A stretch of 46,093 nucleotides of DNA from an uncultured Rhodopila sp. (lineage in GTDB: Bacteria; Pseudomonadota; Alphaproteobacteria; Acetobacterales; Acetobacteraceae): assembly GCF_903944925.1 (NCBI RefSeq), contig NZ_CAJATU010000062.1, positions 1 through 46,093 of the forward strand, given 5' to 3'. Each line of letters begins with the position of its first letter. Position 1 is the first letter of the stretch. The position numbers and the translations under genes are program-made. Under the pieces are notes generated by a model. That model was given only the letters and a program-made list of their open reading frames with translations, made no database searches and was not told the DNA's origin. This document shows positions 25,611 through 33,929 of the stretch, piece after piece.

Positions 25611-26542
25611 GCGCCGCCCCAAATATCGAAACCGCTCCGTCCACCGTGGCGGCGGCGCGTGCGACCAACGTGATGGTCGTCGGCGTCGGCGGCCAGGGCG
25701 TGCTGATGATTTCGAAGGCGCTGGCACTGATTGGCCAGAAACAGGGCCTTCAGGTCAAGCAGAGCGAAGTGCACGGCATGGCCAAGCGCGGCGGCGTGGT
25801 TTTCAGCCATGTGCGCTTCGGCGCGGAAGTCTGGTCGCCGACGATCTGCAAGGGCGAGGCCGACGTGCTGATCGCGCTGGAATGGGCCGAGGGCCTGCGC
25901 TGGCTCGAATACCTGCGCCCGGACACCGGCGTGTTCATCGCCGACACCCGCCGCATCGTGCCGCCGTTCGCCTGCCGCTCGCGCCGCCGCGGCGCCACCA
26001 TGGCCTATGCGCGCGAGACGCCCGCCGAGGTGATCGACAAGGTCAGTGAAGGCTATGCGCTCGACGCGGCCGCGATCGCCACGGGGCTGGGTGAGCCCCG
26101 CGCCGCCAATACCGTGCTGCTCGGCGTGCTGTCGGCCTCCATGGGCGTGCCCGTCGCCGAGTGGCTCGCGGTGCTGGAGATGCTGGTCCCGCCCAAGTCG
26201 CGCGCGATCAATCACAAGGCGTTCGAGGCGGGCCGCGCCTGGGCGGAAGCGGCGCATGACGACGCATCGCTGCGTTTCGACGCCGGCATTACCGGGGATG
26301 TCACGCACGCCGACATGGCGGAGGTTTCGGTCAGGCTCGACATCAACGCCGCGTGGTGCAAGGGCTGCGACATCTGCGTGAAGCTCTGCCCGGAACGTTG
26401 CCTGGCCTTGAATGATCACCAGGTCGCCTATCTCAAGGCGCCGCAGGCCTGCACCGGCTGCCACGTGTGCGAATGGCTCTGCCCCGACTTCGCGATCGAA
26501 GTCCACACGACGCACCAAGTGTCCATGACGGTTTCAGAATGA
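25607..26542 (+). CDS. iorB: IorB (gamma-type) subunit fused to a KorD-like 2x[4Fe-4S] ferredoxin domain
   Basis: 311 aa, overlapping iorA by 4 bp. Residues 20-225 are the IorB/POR-gamma domain (MVVGVGGQGVLMISKALA, KQSEVHGMAKRGG). A short linker leads to a ferredoxin domain with Cys251/254/257/261 and Cys282/285/288/292. Standard IorB proteins are about 200 aa and lack this domain. In KorDABC operons a small two-cluster ferredoxin, KorD, precedes korA. Here korA follows immediately and no separate korD exists, so the domain probably is the KorD function fused to IorB. It may serve as electron acceptor for both oxidoreductases. Confidence 0.88.
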   Translation: MSAAPNIETAPSTVAAARATNVMVVGVGGQGVLMISKALALIGQKQGLQVKQSEVHGMAKRGGVVFSHVRFGAEVWSPTICKGEADVLIALEWAEGLRWLEYLRPDTGVFIADTRRIVPPFACRSRRRGATMAYARETPAEVIDKVSEGYALDAAAIATGLGEPRAANTVLLGVLSASMGVPVAEWLAVLEMLVPPKSRAINHKAFEAGRAWAEAAHDDASLRFDAGITGDVTHADMAEVSVRLDINAAWCKGCDICVKLCPERCLALNDHQVAYLKAPQACTGCHVCEWLCPDFAIEVHTTHQVSMTVSE

Positions 26543-27675
26543 CAACACCCTCGCTCGCCTCGCTGCACGGCAACCGCGCGTGCGCGGCCGGCGCTATCGC
26601 CGCCGGCTGCCGGTTTTTCGCCGGCTATCCGATCACGCCGTCCTCCGAAATCGCCGAGCAGATGTCTCGCGAATTGCCTCGTGCCGAGGGCGTTTTCATC
26701 CAGATGGAGGACGAGATCAGCTCGCTGGCCGCGGTCATCGGCGCGTCGCTTGGCGGCGTCAAGGCGATGACGGCGACCAGCGGCCCCGGCTTCTCGCTGA
26801 TGCAGGAGAATCTCGGATACGCAGCGATGACCGAAGTCCCCTGCGTCATCGTCAACGTGATGCGCGGCGGCCCCTCGACCGGAATGCCGACACGGCCCTC
26901 CCAGTCCGACATCATGCAGGCGCGGTGGGGAACGCACGGCGATCATCCGGTCATCGTCGTTGCACCCGCGTCAGTGCAGGAGATCTACGACGAGACCATC
27001 CGCGCCTTCAACCTGGCGGAGGAATTCCGCACGCCGGTTATCGTGCTGTATGACGAGGTCATCGCGCATCTGCTGGAATCCGTTGTCCTGCCGCAGCGTG
27101 ACACGGTGCCAACCATGACGCGAAAATGGGCGAGTGGCGAAGAAACGACATTCCTGCCCTATGCCGCAACGGAAGATGGCGTGCCGATCATGGCGCGTCC
27201 GGGGGACGGGCACCGTGTGCACGTGACCGGGCTGACCCACACACCGGACGGCTTCCCGACCCAGCGGCCGGACCTCGCCGCCAAGGCGACGCAGCGCCTG
27301 CTTGACAAAATTGAGTTCAACCGCGACCGCATCGAGCGAAATGAAACTTTCGACATCGAGGACGCCGACGTGGTGATCGTTGCGATTGGTATTGTTGCGC
27401 GGGCGGCGCGGCGGGCCGTACAGGAGCTGCGCAGCGCCGGTCTGCGTGCCGGCCTGTTCCGGCCCGTGACGCTGTGGCCTTTCCCGGAGGACGCGTTGCG
27501 CGAAGCCGCGGCGAAGGCGACATGCGTGCTGGTTCCCGAAATGAACGCCGGCCAGCTCGCGCTGGAAGTCGAGCGGGTCGTCGGACCCGGCAAAGTTGCG
27601 CGACTCAATCGTATTGACGGCGAGCCGATTGCGCCGGCCGACATTGTGCGCAGGGTGCGGGAGATTGCGGCATGA
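26539..27675 (+). CDS. korA: 2-oxoacid:ferredoxin oxidoreductase alpha subunit (KorA type)
   Basis: 378 aa from ATG 26539, overlapping iorB by 4 bp; an in-frame ATG further upstream lies inside iorB and is rejected. The pyrimidine-binding domain carries FAGYPITPSSEIAEQM (27-42) and IQMEDEISSLAAVIGASLGG. MTATSGPGFSLMQENLGYA and GGPSTGMPTRPSQSD follow, the KorA hallmark. The C-terminal domain II has NAGQLALEVERVVG. Role: with KorB, converting 2-oxoglutarate (usual substrate) and CoA to succinyl-CoA and reduced ferredoxin, or the reverse carboxylation. Another 2-oxoacid such as phenylglyoxylate cannot be excluded. Confidence 0.87.
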   Translation: MTTPSLASLHGNRACAAGAIAAGCRFFAGYPITPSSEIAEQMSRELPRAEGVFIQMEDEISSLAAVIGASLGGVKAMTATSGPGFSLMQENLGYAAMTEVPCVIVNVMRGGPSTGMPTRPSQSDIMQARWGTHGDHPVIVVAPASVQEIYDETIRAFNLAEEFRTPVIVLYDEVIAHLLESVVLPQRDTVPTMTRKWASGEETTFLPYAATEDGVPIMARPGDGHRVHVTGLTHTPDGFPTQRPDLAAKATQRLLDKIEFNRDRIERNETFDIEDADVVIVAIGIVARAARRAVQELRSAGLRAGLFRPVTLWPFPEDALREAAAKATCVLVPEMNAGQLALEVERVVGPGKVARLNRIDGEPIAPADIVRRVREIAA

Positions 27676-28520
27676 ACGATCTTCTGGAAGCGCCATTCGA
27701 CGTCAAGGACTACCTGCGGCTGGAGATGATGCCGCATTTCATGTGTCCGGGCTGCGGCCATGGTATCGCGCTGCGGTGCCTGCTGTGGGCGGTGCATGAA
27801 CTCGGCATCGACAAGAACAAGCTTGCGATCGTGTGCGGCATAGGCTGCTCCGGGCGCGTCGGCGCTTATATCGACGCCAATACGTTCCACACAACGCACG
27901 GCCGCCCGCTTGCCTTCGCGACCGGTTTGAAGCTGGCCCGGCCCGACCTGACCGTGGTGGTGATCACCGGCGACGGCGATTGCCTCGCGATTGGAGGCAA
28001 CCACCTGATCCACGCCTGCCGCCGCAATCTCGACCTGACCTGCCTGATGCTGAACAACGAGGTCTACGCCATGACCGGCGGGCAGGTGTCGCCGACGACG
28101 GCGATCGACCGCCTCACCACCACCACGCCGCACGGAAATGCAGAGCCGACGTTCGATGCCTGCCGGCTCGCCGACGCAGCGGGCGCCAGCTTCGTCGGGC
28201 GCGAGGTGACGCGCCAGGCGCCGGCGCTGAAGAACGTCATCAAGGCTGGACTTGCGCATGAAGGCTTCTCGTTCATCGAAGTCATGTCCGATTGCACCGA
28301 GATCTACGGGCGCAAGAACGACCTGGGCGAGTCGCCCGAGATGATCATGTCGCAAAAGAGCGATATGCGCCCCGAGGCGTTCGGCAACGTCGCCGACCAA
28401 CCGTTCCGCGCCAATCGGCTGCGCGCCGGCATCATCGCGCAGCGCGACCGTCCCGAATACGGCAGCGTCTACCGCCAGCGCGCCGCGGCGGAGCAGGCGA
28501 AAGCGAAGGCAAAGTCATGA
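27672..28520 (+). CDS. korB: 2-oxoacid:ferredoxin oxidoreductase beta subunit (KorB type)
   Basis: 282 aa, overlapping korA by 4 bp. The thiamine-diphosphate/Mg site is ITGDGDCLAIGGNHL (98-112) followed by NNEVYAMTGGQ (128-138). Cys25 and Cys28 (MCPGCGHG), a cysteine in CGIGCSG (55 or 59) and Cys208 (MSDCTEIYG) fit the four ligands of the beta-subunit [4Fe-4S] cluster. Role: the catalytic half of the Kor enzyme, passing electrons to ferredoxin, probably the domain fused to IorB. All expected catalytic residues are present. Confidence 0.88.
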   Translation: MNDLLEAPFDVKDYLRLEMMPHFMCPGCGHGIALRCLLWAVHELGIDKNKLAIVCGIGCSGRVGAYIDANTFHTTHGRPLAFATGLKLARPDLTVVVITGDGDCLAIGGNHLIHACRRNLDLTCLMLNNEVYAMTGGQVSPTTAIDRLTTTTPHGNAEPTFDACRLADAAGASFVGREVTRQAPALKNVIKAGLAHEGFSFIEVMSDCTEIYGRKNDLGESPEMIMSQKSDMRPEAFGNVADQPFRANRLRAGIIAQRDRPEYGSVYRQRAAAEQAKAKAKS

Positions 28521-29071
28521 CTGTCCACGCCCATCGCGCCGAAATCCGCCTCGCCGGCAGCGGCGGACAAGGGCTGATCACCGGCATGCATATCCTGTTT
28601 CGCGCGCTGGCCATCGAGGGCAGGCGCGCGGCGCAGTCGCAGAGCTACGAGCCGACCTCGCGGGGTGGGTTCTGCTACTCGGACCTGATTGTGTCGGACG
28701 ATTCCGGCGATTATCCGTTGGCGACCGGGCTTGGCATGGTCGCCGCGCTGTCGCAGATCGGTCTCGACCGGTCGCTGGCGCTGATCAAGCCGGGCGCGTT
28801 GCTGATCGTCGATGAGCGGTTGGTGCCGGAGCCGCCGAGATCGGGCTTCGATCTGCATGTTCTGCCGATGGCCGCCCGTGCGGTGGAGGTCGGCAGCCCC
28901 CGCATCGCGAATGTGGTGGCGCTTGGCGCGCTGGCGCATCTGGGCCGTCTGGTGCCGCGGGAGGTGTTGGAGCAGGCGGTTCGGCTGGAGACGCCGCCGA
29001 AGTTCGCGGAGCTGAATCTGGCGGCTGTTCGGGAAGGGTGGGGGTTGGTTGGCGCGAATGTCCAGGTCTGA
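28517..29071 (+). CDS. korC: 2-oxoacid:ferredoxin oxidoreductase gamma subunit (KorC type)
   Basis: 184 aa from ATG 28517, overlapping korB by 4 bp. The gamma domain is clear: IRLAGSGGQGLITGMHILFR, then QSQSYEPTSRGGFCYSDL and ALGALAHLGRLVP. It is the CoA-binding/gamma subunit that completes a Kor complex. It is the last gene of the operon. The downstream 79 bp contain an imperfect CTGAG...CTCAG inverted repeat at about 29070-29095, but no clear T-run terminator before the convergent aminotransferase gene. Confidence 0.87.
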   Translation: MTVHAHRAEIRLAGSGGQGLITGMHILFRALAIEGRRAAQSQSYEPTSRGGFCYSDLIVSDDSGDYPLATGLGMVAALSQIGLDRSLALIKPGALLIVDERLVPEPPRSGFDLHVLPMAARAVEVGSPRIANVVALGALAHLGRLVPREVLEQAVRLETPPKFAELNLAAVREGWGLVGANVQV

Positions 29072-29150
29072 GATCTTGGCGATTCGCCTCAGGGATCGCG
29101 TCGCAGAAAAGCGTCGTGCCCCGAGGCCCCCAGGCTCTCTCCTGCCACGT

Positions 29151-30335
29151 CTACCCGTTCAGGACCTCGCCGAGGCTTCGCATAAACGTCTCCTCGTTCT
29201 CGTCCGAGATTCCGAGAACGGCAATGCGGCCACTATCCGGGAGGTAGATGCCGTATTCCTTCCTCAAACGGCCACAGTCGGCCGGTGAAAGCGGCAGTAA
29301 CGAGAAGAACCCCGTTTGGGTGGACAGTCTCGATAGCACGCTGTTACCGAAAGAGGCGCCCGACAGGCGCTGGCGCTTCGTTACAATCTCCTGCCTGATT
29401 TGCTCAAGCTCGGAAAGCCATAACCGGCGAAGGTCGTCGCTGGCCGCGATCGCCGAGACGACGGCCGCTCCGTGATCCGGCGGCATCGAGTAGCTGCACC
29501 GCGCAATCGAGGCTAAAGCCCCGCGAACCTTGTCAGCACCCGCATCGGAGGAGGCTTTTGCGAGAAACAAACCAACCCGCTCTCGATATAAGCTGAAGTT
29601 CTTCGAGCAAGAAAAAGCAAAGAGTACCTCGTCGAATTTTTCCAGGGCGATATTGATTATCTCAAGATCCGCGTCGAACCCGAGGGCCAATCCCGCATAC
29701 GCTATATCGATCAGCGGAATAACGCCCCGGTTTCGCAGTATATCAAATAGATCTTGTATCTGAGCGATCGACAGGTCTTCACCCGAAGGGTTGTGGCAGC
29801 TCGCCTGCAACAAAAAAGCGTCGCCGCGTTGCATCATGCCAGCGGCGGACGCTATGGCCGGGAAGTCAACCGCGCCTGAAGCGTCCAGATAGTCATATCT
29901 CTCGACCGTAAAGCCCGAAGCGATGAATATTCCGGGATGGTTAGCCCATGCCGGATCACTGATCCAAATGCGCGGCTGGCTCGACGTCTTCGCCAGCAAT
30001 TGAGCGCCAAGCCAGAGAGCGCCTGTCCCGCCGATCGCCTGGAAGGTTACCAATCTACCGCCGAGCGAGGCAGCCAGGTCTTCACGGACGAGCAGCTTTG
30101 TCAGCCTGGTTTGAAAGTCGATACTTCCTGTAATCCCAAGATAAGTCTTTGTGCGTTGCTGATCAACGAGCCAGCGCTCAGCCAGTTTCACGGACTGCAT
30201 GACCGGGGTATCCCCGGACGGGTCCTTGTAAACGCCTACTCCAAGGTCGATCTTTCCGGGGCGCGGGTCGGCCGCGAAGGCGCTGATCAGGCTGAGGAGC
30301 GGATCGGCGGGGAAAGACGGCAGGCTTTCAAACAT
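29151..30335 (-). CDS. Aromatic/aspartate aminotransferase (TyrB/AspC family)
   Basis: 394 aa from ATG 30335; the frame is open 33 codons further, but the family begins MFESLPSFPADPLLSL. It is a fold-type I PLP enzyme with IDLGVGVYKD (29-38), the PLP-contact HNPSG (181-185), Asp210 (PLIDIAY), the Schiff-base Lys245 (SCSKNFSLYRERVG) and ITGS near the substrate site. Length is typical. Being convergent with the iorAB-korABC operon, a natural role is transaminating Phe, Tyr or Trp to the aryl-pyruvates oxidised by IorAB. By eye this gene is more AT-rich than its neighbours and has a poor ribosome site, suggesting transfer. Confidence 0.82.
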   Translation of the reverse strand: MFESLPSFPADPLLSLISAFAADPRPGKIDLGVGVYKDPSGDTPVMQSVKLAERWLVDQQRTKTYLGITGSIDFQTRLTKLLVREDLAASLGGRLVTFQAIGGTGALWLGAQLLAKTSSQPRIWISDPAWANHPGIFIASGFTVERYDYLDASGAVDFPAIASAAGMMQRGDAFLLQASCHNPSGEDLSIAQIQDLFDILRNRGVIPLIDIAYAGLALGFDADLEIINIALEKFDEVLFAFSCSKNFSLYRERVGLFLAKASSDAGADKVRGALASIARCSYSMPPDHGAAVVSAIAASDDLRRLWLSELEQIRQEIVTKRQRLSGASFGNSVLSRLSTQTGFFSLLPLSPADCGRLRKEYGIYLPDSGRIAVLGISDENEETFMRSLGEVLNG

Positions 30336-30600
30336 GGGAGTCTCTGTTGAAGAAATTAAAATCATACGGGTCGAAGCTCTATACCCATAAAGGATCTCCA
30401 TGGGAAGCATCCTGATTTTCCGTCGGATTGCCAAGTGAGCACTTTTGGAACGGCAGATCTGTGGATTACCGGAAGCCCGCTGGGAGCCCGACTTGGGTCG
30501 AAACCGGCCAAACGGCTCAATCGGAACAGACGGCAGCTTCCCCGCCCCGGTGGTAACTTGGCCATTCTGTAGCCGGAAAATCGTACCGTCGCCACCCGCA
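30336..30600. other. Spacer of foreign composition between the aminotransferase and the broken enolase-superfamily gene
   Basis: About 265 bp, AT-richer than the surroundings near 30336-30440. A minus-strand frame continues from the truncated enolase-superfamily gene but resembles nothing. No transposase, inverted terminal repeat or target duplication is visible to me. It probably marks the junction of an insertion or deletion. Confidence 0.4.
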
Positions 30601-31183
30601 CCCGGTCCTCGGCGATGTCGTCACCGCCGATCGTCATCTTTACGACCGTGTAACCGCGATCGAGGTAGCCGCGCATCTCCGTGCGCAACGCCTCCAATCC
30701 CTTGCCCGGATAATAGTATCCGCCGGCGGCATAGACAAAGACACGCGGGTCGGGTTTGCGTCCGTGCCGCTCGGCAAGCAGGTGGAAGAGTGGCTTGCCG
30801 GCGATTTTTGCGACGGCATCCCACACGGCCATGTCGATCGTGCCGACCGCGACCGAACGCTCGCCATGCCCGCCCGGCTTTTCGTTGCTCATCAATTCTG
30901 ACCAGATACGGTCCGGATCGAGGTTTTCGCCAGAGGCGTCGAGCAGATCGTCCGGCGCGGCCTGCAGGACGCGTGGAGCGAAACGTTCGCGGATCAGGCC
31001 GCCCTGGCCGTAGCGGCCGTTTGAATTGAAACCATAGCCGACGACGCGCCTGCCGTCGCGCACCGCGTCGGTGACGACGGCGACCAGGCTTGTCGTCATC
31101 TTGGCAAAATCGATGTAGGCGTTGCGTATGGGTGAGGCGATTGGCTTGGTGATCTCGCGGATGTCGATAATGCGGACGGACAT
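30362..31183 (-). pseudogene. Mandelate racemase/muconate lactonizing enzyme family gene, 3' truncated
   Basis: The first ~195 codons match an enolase-superfamily enzyme: RIIDIREITKPIASPIRNAY, GTIDMAVWDAVAKIAGKPL and YTVVKMTIGG. After IAEDRVR (about 30600) the frame continues for roughly 78 codons with sequence unlike the family. Intact members are about 380-400 aa. The missing half contains the metal-binding Asp/Glu residues and the catalytic His, so the product cannot be active. The N-terminal half and start look intact. Confidence 0.8.
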
Positions 31184-31214
31184 GGCGGATTTACCTCCTG
31201 CTTGGGCTCAAGTG

Positions 31215-31756
31215 CTACAGTGATGCCCCGTCGCAGACCACGATTTCCTGGCCTGTAATCGCGCCGGCCTCGGGGGAAACAAGAAAGGCAGTCAGCGCTG
31301 CCACTTCTTCGGGCTGCACGAAGCGGCCGATGGGCGGCACGCGCGGCGGCGCAGCGGCGCGGGCGACCGAGCGAGTCCCACCAGTGCCGCCTTTGTCGCG
31401 GCGTACTGGCTTCTGCCGCCGGCCCCGCTGGCGGTGCGGCTGCCGATCAACACAATCCTGCCGCCCGTTGGCATGCCCGGAACGACCACGTCGGCCAGCA
31501 TCGATGCCGCCTCCACATGCAGGCGCCACATCGCGGCGCCATCCCCTGCCGCCGCCTCACCCAACGAGCCCGGGCGCAGCAACCCGGCGGCGTGCACGAA
31601 GACGGTGACCGGCATGCCGTCGAGAGCGGCGCGCAGGTCGTCCCGTCCCGCCCGGGACAGGTCGAGGGCAATGTGAGAGAAGCGCGGCGACTCCATTCCG
31701 GGCACCCTGCGGCTGATTCCGGTGACGGCCCAGCCGTCGCGCAGCGCGATTACGCC
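31215..31756 (-). pseudogene. Short-chain dehydrogenase/reductase gene, doubly truncated
   Basis: The SDR sequence is in two frames. The first (31756 to about 31364) has RDGWAVTGISRR, VHAAGLLRPG, the catalytic Ser region IVLIGSRTASG and YAATKAALVGLARS with the YxxxK motif. The second (about 31361 to 31215) ends PIGRFVQPEEVAALTAFLVS and then QEIVVCDGASL. About 40-50 residues between them are lost with a frame change. The N-terminal GxxxGxG nucleotide-binding motif is also gone, replaced by an MFS fragment. This is clear gene decay. Confidence 0.78.
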
Positions 31757-31837
31757 GCCGGCCAGATCGATGTCGAACGCATCGAGAAACGCCCCGGCGC
31801 TGATCAGCCACAGCACCCGCCAATGAAACCGCGAGAT
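31757..31837 (-). pseudogene. N-terminal fragment of an MFS transporter
   Basis: About 27 codons read SRFHWRVLWLISAGAFLDAF and then DIDLAGG, matching the first helix of MFS metabolite transporters. The frame then runs directly into the broken SDR gene. The rest of the transporter is absent. It marks a deletion joint between two former genes. Confidence 0.65.
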
Positions 31838-32002
31838 CCGGGTCCGAAGGACTGCCAGCCGGCTCCGTACGGTCAAACCGAATCTCTACTCTAATGCATC
31901 GATCCGTGATCGCGTCAAGGGGGGCCTTACACCAGGCGTCCCGACTGTCACGTCCGGCGGCGACGGCCCGGCGTGCCGGCCGCGAGCACCTCGAGAGATC
32001 GC

Positions 32003-32040
32003 TTGACAGGAGGTCCCGTTCCATAAATGTTATGGTAACA
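32003..32040 (+). promoter_or_regulatory. Promoter and operator candidate of the tail cluster
   Basis: A consensus -35 TTGACA (32003-32008) is followed after 19 bp by TGTTAT (32028-32033) as a possible -10. A perfect inverted repeat TGTTA-TGG-TAACA (32028-32040) overlaps the -10. This implies a regulated promoter about 90 bp upstream of the sheath gene. No other gene is visible in 31877-32127. Confidence 0.45.
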
Positions 32041-32127
32041 CCTACAGACGGGCGTGACGGGGGTCGCTGGGCTGCGCGCTTTGCGATCACTTCACTTACG
32101 AACAGCCGCTGACCTCAGGAGAGGAGC

Positions 32128-33504
32128 ATGACACTCGTTATTCCGGGCGTTGAAGTTCGCGTCGTTAAGGAAGTCGTTGCACCACAGCTCGCTCCGTCCG
32201 GCATCCTCGGCATCGCCGGCATTACCGAGACCGCCCCAGCGGATGCGCAGCCGGTGCAAAGCTTCAGCCGGTTCCTGGAATTATACGGCGCGAGTAGCGC
32301 CTACAGCATGCCGGAGGCATCGCTTGCGCTCGCCAACGGCGTCGCCGAACTTATCGTTTCGCCCATTGCCGCCGATGCCACGGCGAAGCCCGCCACCGCC
32401 GTGATCGATGGCGAGACCAAGGATACTGAGGGCAAGTCGTTGCCCGCGTTCACTCTGACCGCCCGCGCGCGTGGCAGTTGGGGCAACCAGCTCAGCGCGG
32501 TCGTGACGAGCCGAACGACGCTGGATGGCCGAAACGTGTTCGATCTGGAGATCAAGCGTGGCCGCGACACGCTCGATCTGCTGCGCAACCTTGAAGTTCC
32601 GTCCACCGACGATGCCAAAGCCAGGTTCCTCAAGGACTCTCAGCTCGTCACGGCGGTGTGCGGAACCGGCGGGTTGCCGGCAGCCAAGAAAACCGACTTC
32701 TCGGGCGGCGCGGATGCCAGCGCGGCTGCCTACGACGCCGCGATCAGGGCGCTCGCGGATCACCCTGAAGTCGATATGGTTCTCGCCGCGTTGCAAGACA
32801 TGTCGATGCCGTCGACGGTCGCGCAAATCTACAGCTCGGTCATCAGCCATTGCCAGATCATGAGCGCGATCAGCCAGGGGCGAATCGGCTTTGGCCAGAC
32901 CCCGCCTGCGGGCAAGGACGACATCGGTGCCTGGAGCGCGCTCGCCGACAATCTCAGGTCCGACCGTTTCGTCCTGTTGGCGCCGTGGGGAACCGCCGGC
33001 GCGGTCGCGGGCATGGTGGGGTCGCTCGACTACTATCAGTCGCCCACGTTCAAGACGGTCGTGGGTTTGACCGATCTGTCCCGCAAGCTGGTCGTCGAGG
33101 AGCAGGTCAGCCTGCTGAACAAGTGGGTCGTGCCGGTCGCCAACATGCGCGACCGCGGCACGATCGTGGTGCGCGGCCTCACCACCGACGGGGACCAGAT
33201 CAGCGTCCGCCGCGTGGCCGACCGGGCGGTCCGCGCGGTGAAGCTGATCGGCAACCTGTTCATCGGGCGGCTGAACAACGAAACCGGGCGCGGCGCTTTG
33301 AAACAGAAGCTGACCGAATTCCTGGTGCAGATGGAGCGCGACGGCGCGATCGTTCCGTCCACCGATGGCAAGCAGCCGTCCTTCGCGCTCGATGTCTATT
33401 CGACACAATCGGATTTCTCACAGGGTATCGTCCGCGTCAGTCTGGCGGTGCGGCCGGTCCGCGCGATCGACTACATCTACGCAACAGTGCTGGTGCAGGC
33501 CTGA
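32128..33504 (+). CDS. Contractile tail sheath protein
   Basis: 458 aa, with GGAGAGGAG before the ATG. The N-terminus MTLVIPGVEVRVVKEV and GILGIAGITETAP is the usual sheath start. The strongly conserved C-terminal subtilisin-like fold contains IVVRGLTTDGDQISVRRVAD and KLIGNLFIGRLNNE, and ends VRPVRAIDYIYATVLVQA, the donor strand that links subunits. Role: forms the contracting outer cylinder that drives the tube through a target envelope. Only one sheath gene is seen, as in phages and R-tailocins; extracellular injection systems of Afp type usually have three. Confidence 0.9.
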   Translation: MTLVIPGVEVRVVKEVVAPQLAPSGILGIAGITETAPADAQPVQSFSRFLELYGASSAYSMPEASLALANGVAELIVSPIAADATAKPATAVIDGETKDTEGKSLPAFTLTARARGSWGNQLSAVVTSRTTLDGRNVFDLEIKRGRDTLDLLRNLEVPSTDDAKARFLKDSQLVTAVCGTGGLPAAKKTDFSGGADASAAAYDAAIRALADHPEVDMVLAALQDMSMPSTVAQIYSSVISHCQIMSAISQGRIGFGQTPPAGKDDIGAWSALADNLRSDRFVLLAPWGTAGAVAGMVGSLDYYQSPTFKTVVGLTDLSRKLVVEEQVSLLNKWVVPVANMRDRGTIVVRGLTTDGDQISVRRVADRAVRAVKLIGNLFIGRLNNETGRGALKQKLTEFLVQMERDGAIVPSTDGKQPSFALDVYSTQSDFSQGIVRVSLAVRPVRAIDYIYATVLVQA

Positions 33505-33533
33505 CGCCGCAATAAGCCGGGAGTATCGATATC

Positions 33534-33926
33534 ATGGCAATGGTCTATGCCGCCAGCCGCAGCACCGTTCTGGTGGATGGCGAACAGATCGAGGGGCTGC
33601 AGTCGCTCACGTTCCGCTTCGTCACCGAGCAGGAGGATGTGCGCGGCGTCGGGTCCAGCGAGCGCGTCGCGGTCATCTTCGGTTTGCGTACCGTGCACGG
33701 CGAACTGGCGGTGCGGTCCGCGAACGCCCAGCTCGATACGCTGCTGCAGCAGCAGGGCAAGTTCCAGGTCGTTGCAAATCTGCGGCAGACCGACGCGCAG
33801 GACAGCCCGAAGCGCACGCTGTCGTTCGACGATTGCTATACGACCGAAAAATCATTCAGCGTCGGCCCCGGCGGCAGCGTTCTGACCTCGTACGGTTTCA
33901 CCGCGACGCGGCTGCGGGAGGAATGA
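33534..33926 (+). CDS. Tail tube protein
   Basis: A 130-aa protein directly after the sheath, the normal tube position. The sequence predicts beta barrels with one helix: STVLVDGEQIEGLQSLTFRF, RTVHGELAVRSANAQLDTLL and a C-terminal SVLTSYGFTATRLRE strand, as in gp19/Mu-M/Hcp-type tubes. Role: hexameric rings stack to form the inner tube within the sheath. The assignment rests on position, size and fold pattern rather than a specific motif. Confidence 0.75.
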   Translation: MAMVYAASRSTVLVDGEQIEGLQSLTFRFVTEQEDVRGVGSSERVAVIFGLRTVHGELAVRSANAQLDTLLQQQGKFQVVANLRQTDAQDSPKRTLSFDDCYTTEKSFSVGPGGSVLTSYGFTATRLREE

Positions 33927-33929
33927 TAC

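Noticed and set aside
30336..30600. Insertion sequence remnant
   Set aside because: No transposase motif, terminal inverted repeats or target duplication could be found by eye.
31877..32127. Phage attachment site (att) at the island border
   Set aside because: No tRNA end or direct repeat visible here, and the right border is outside the window.
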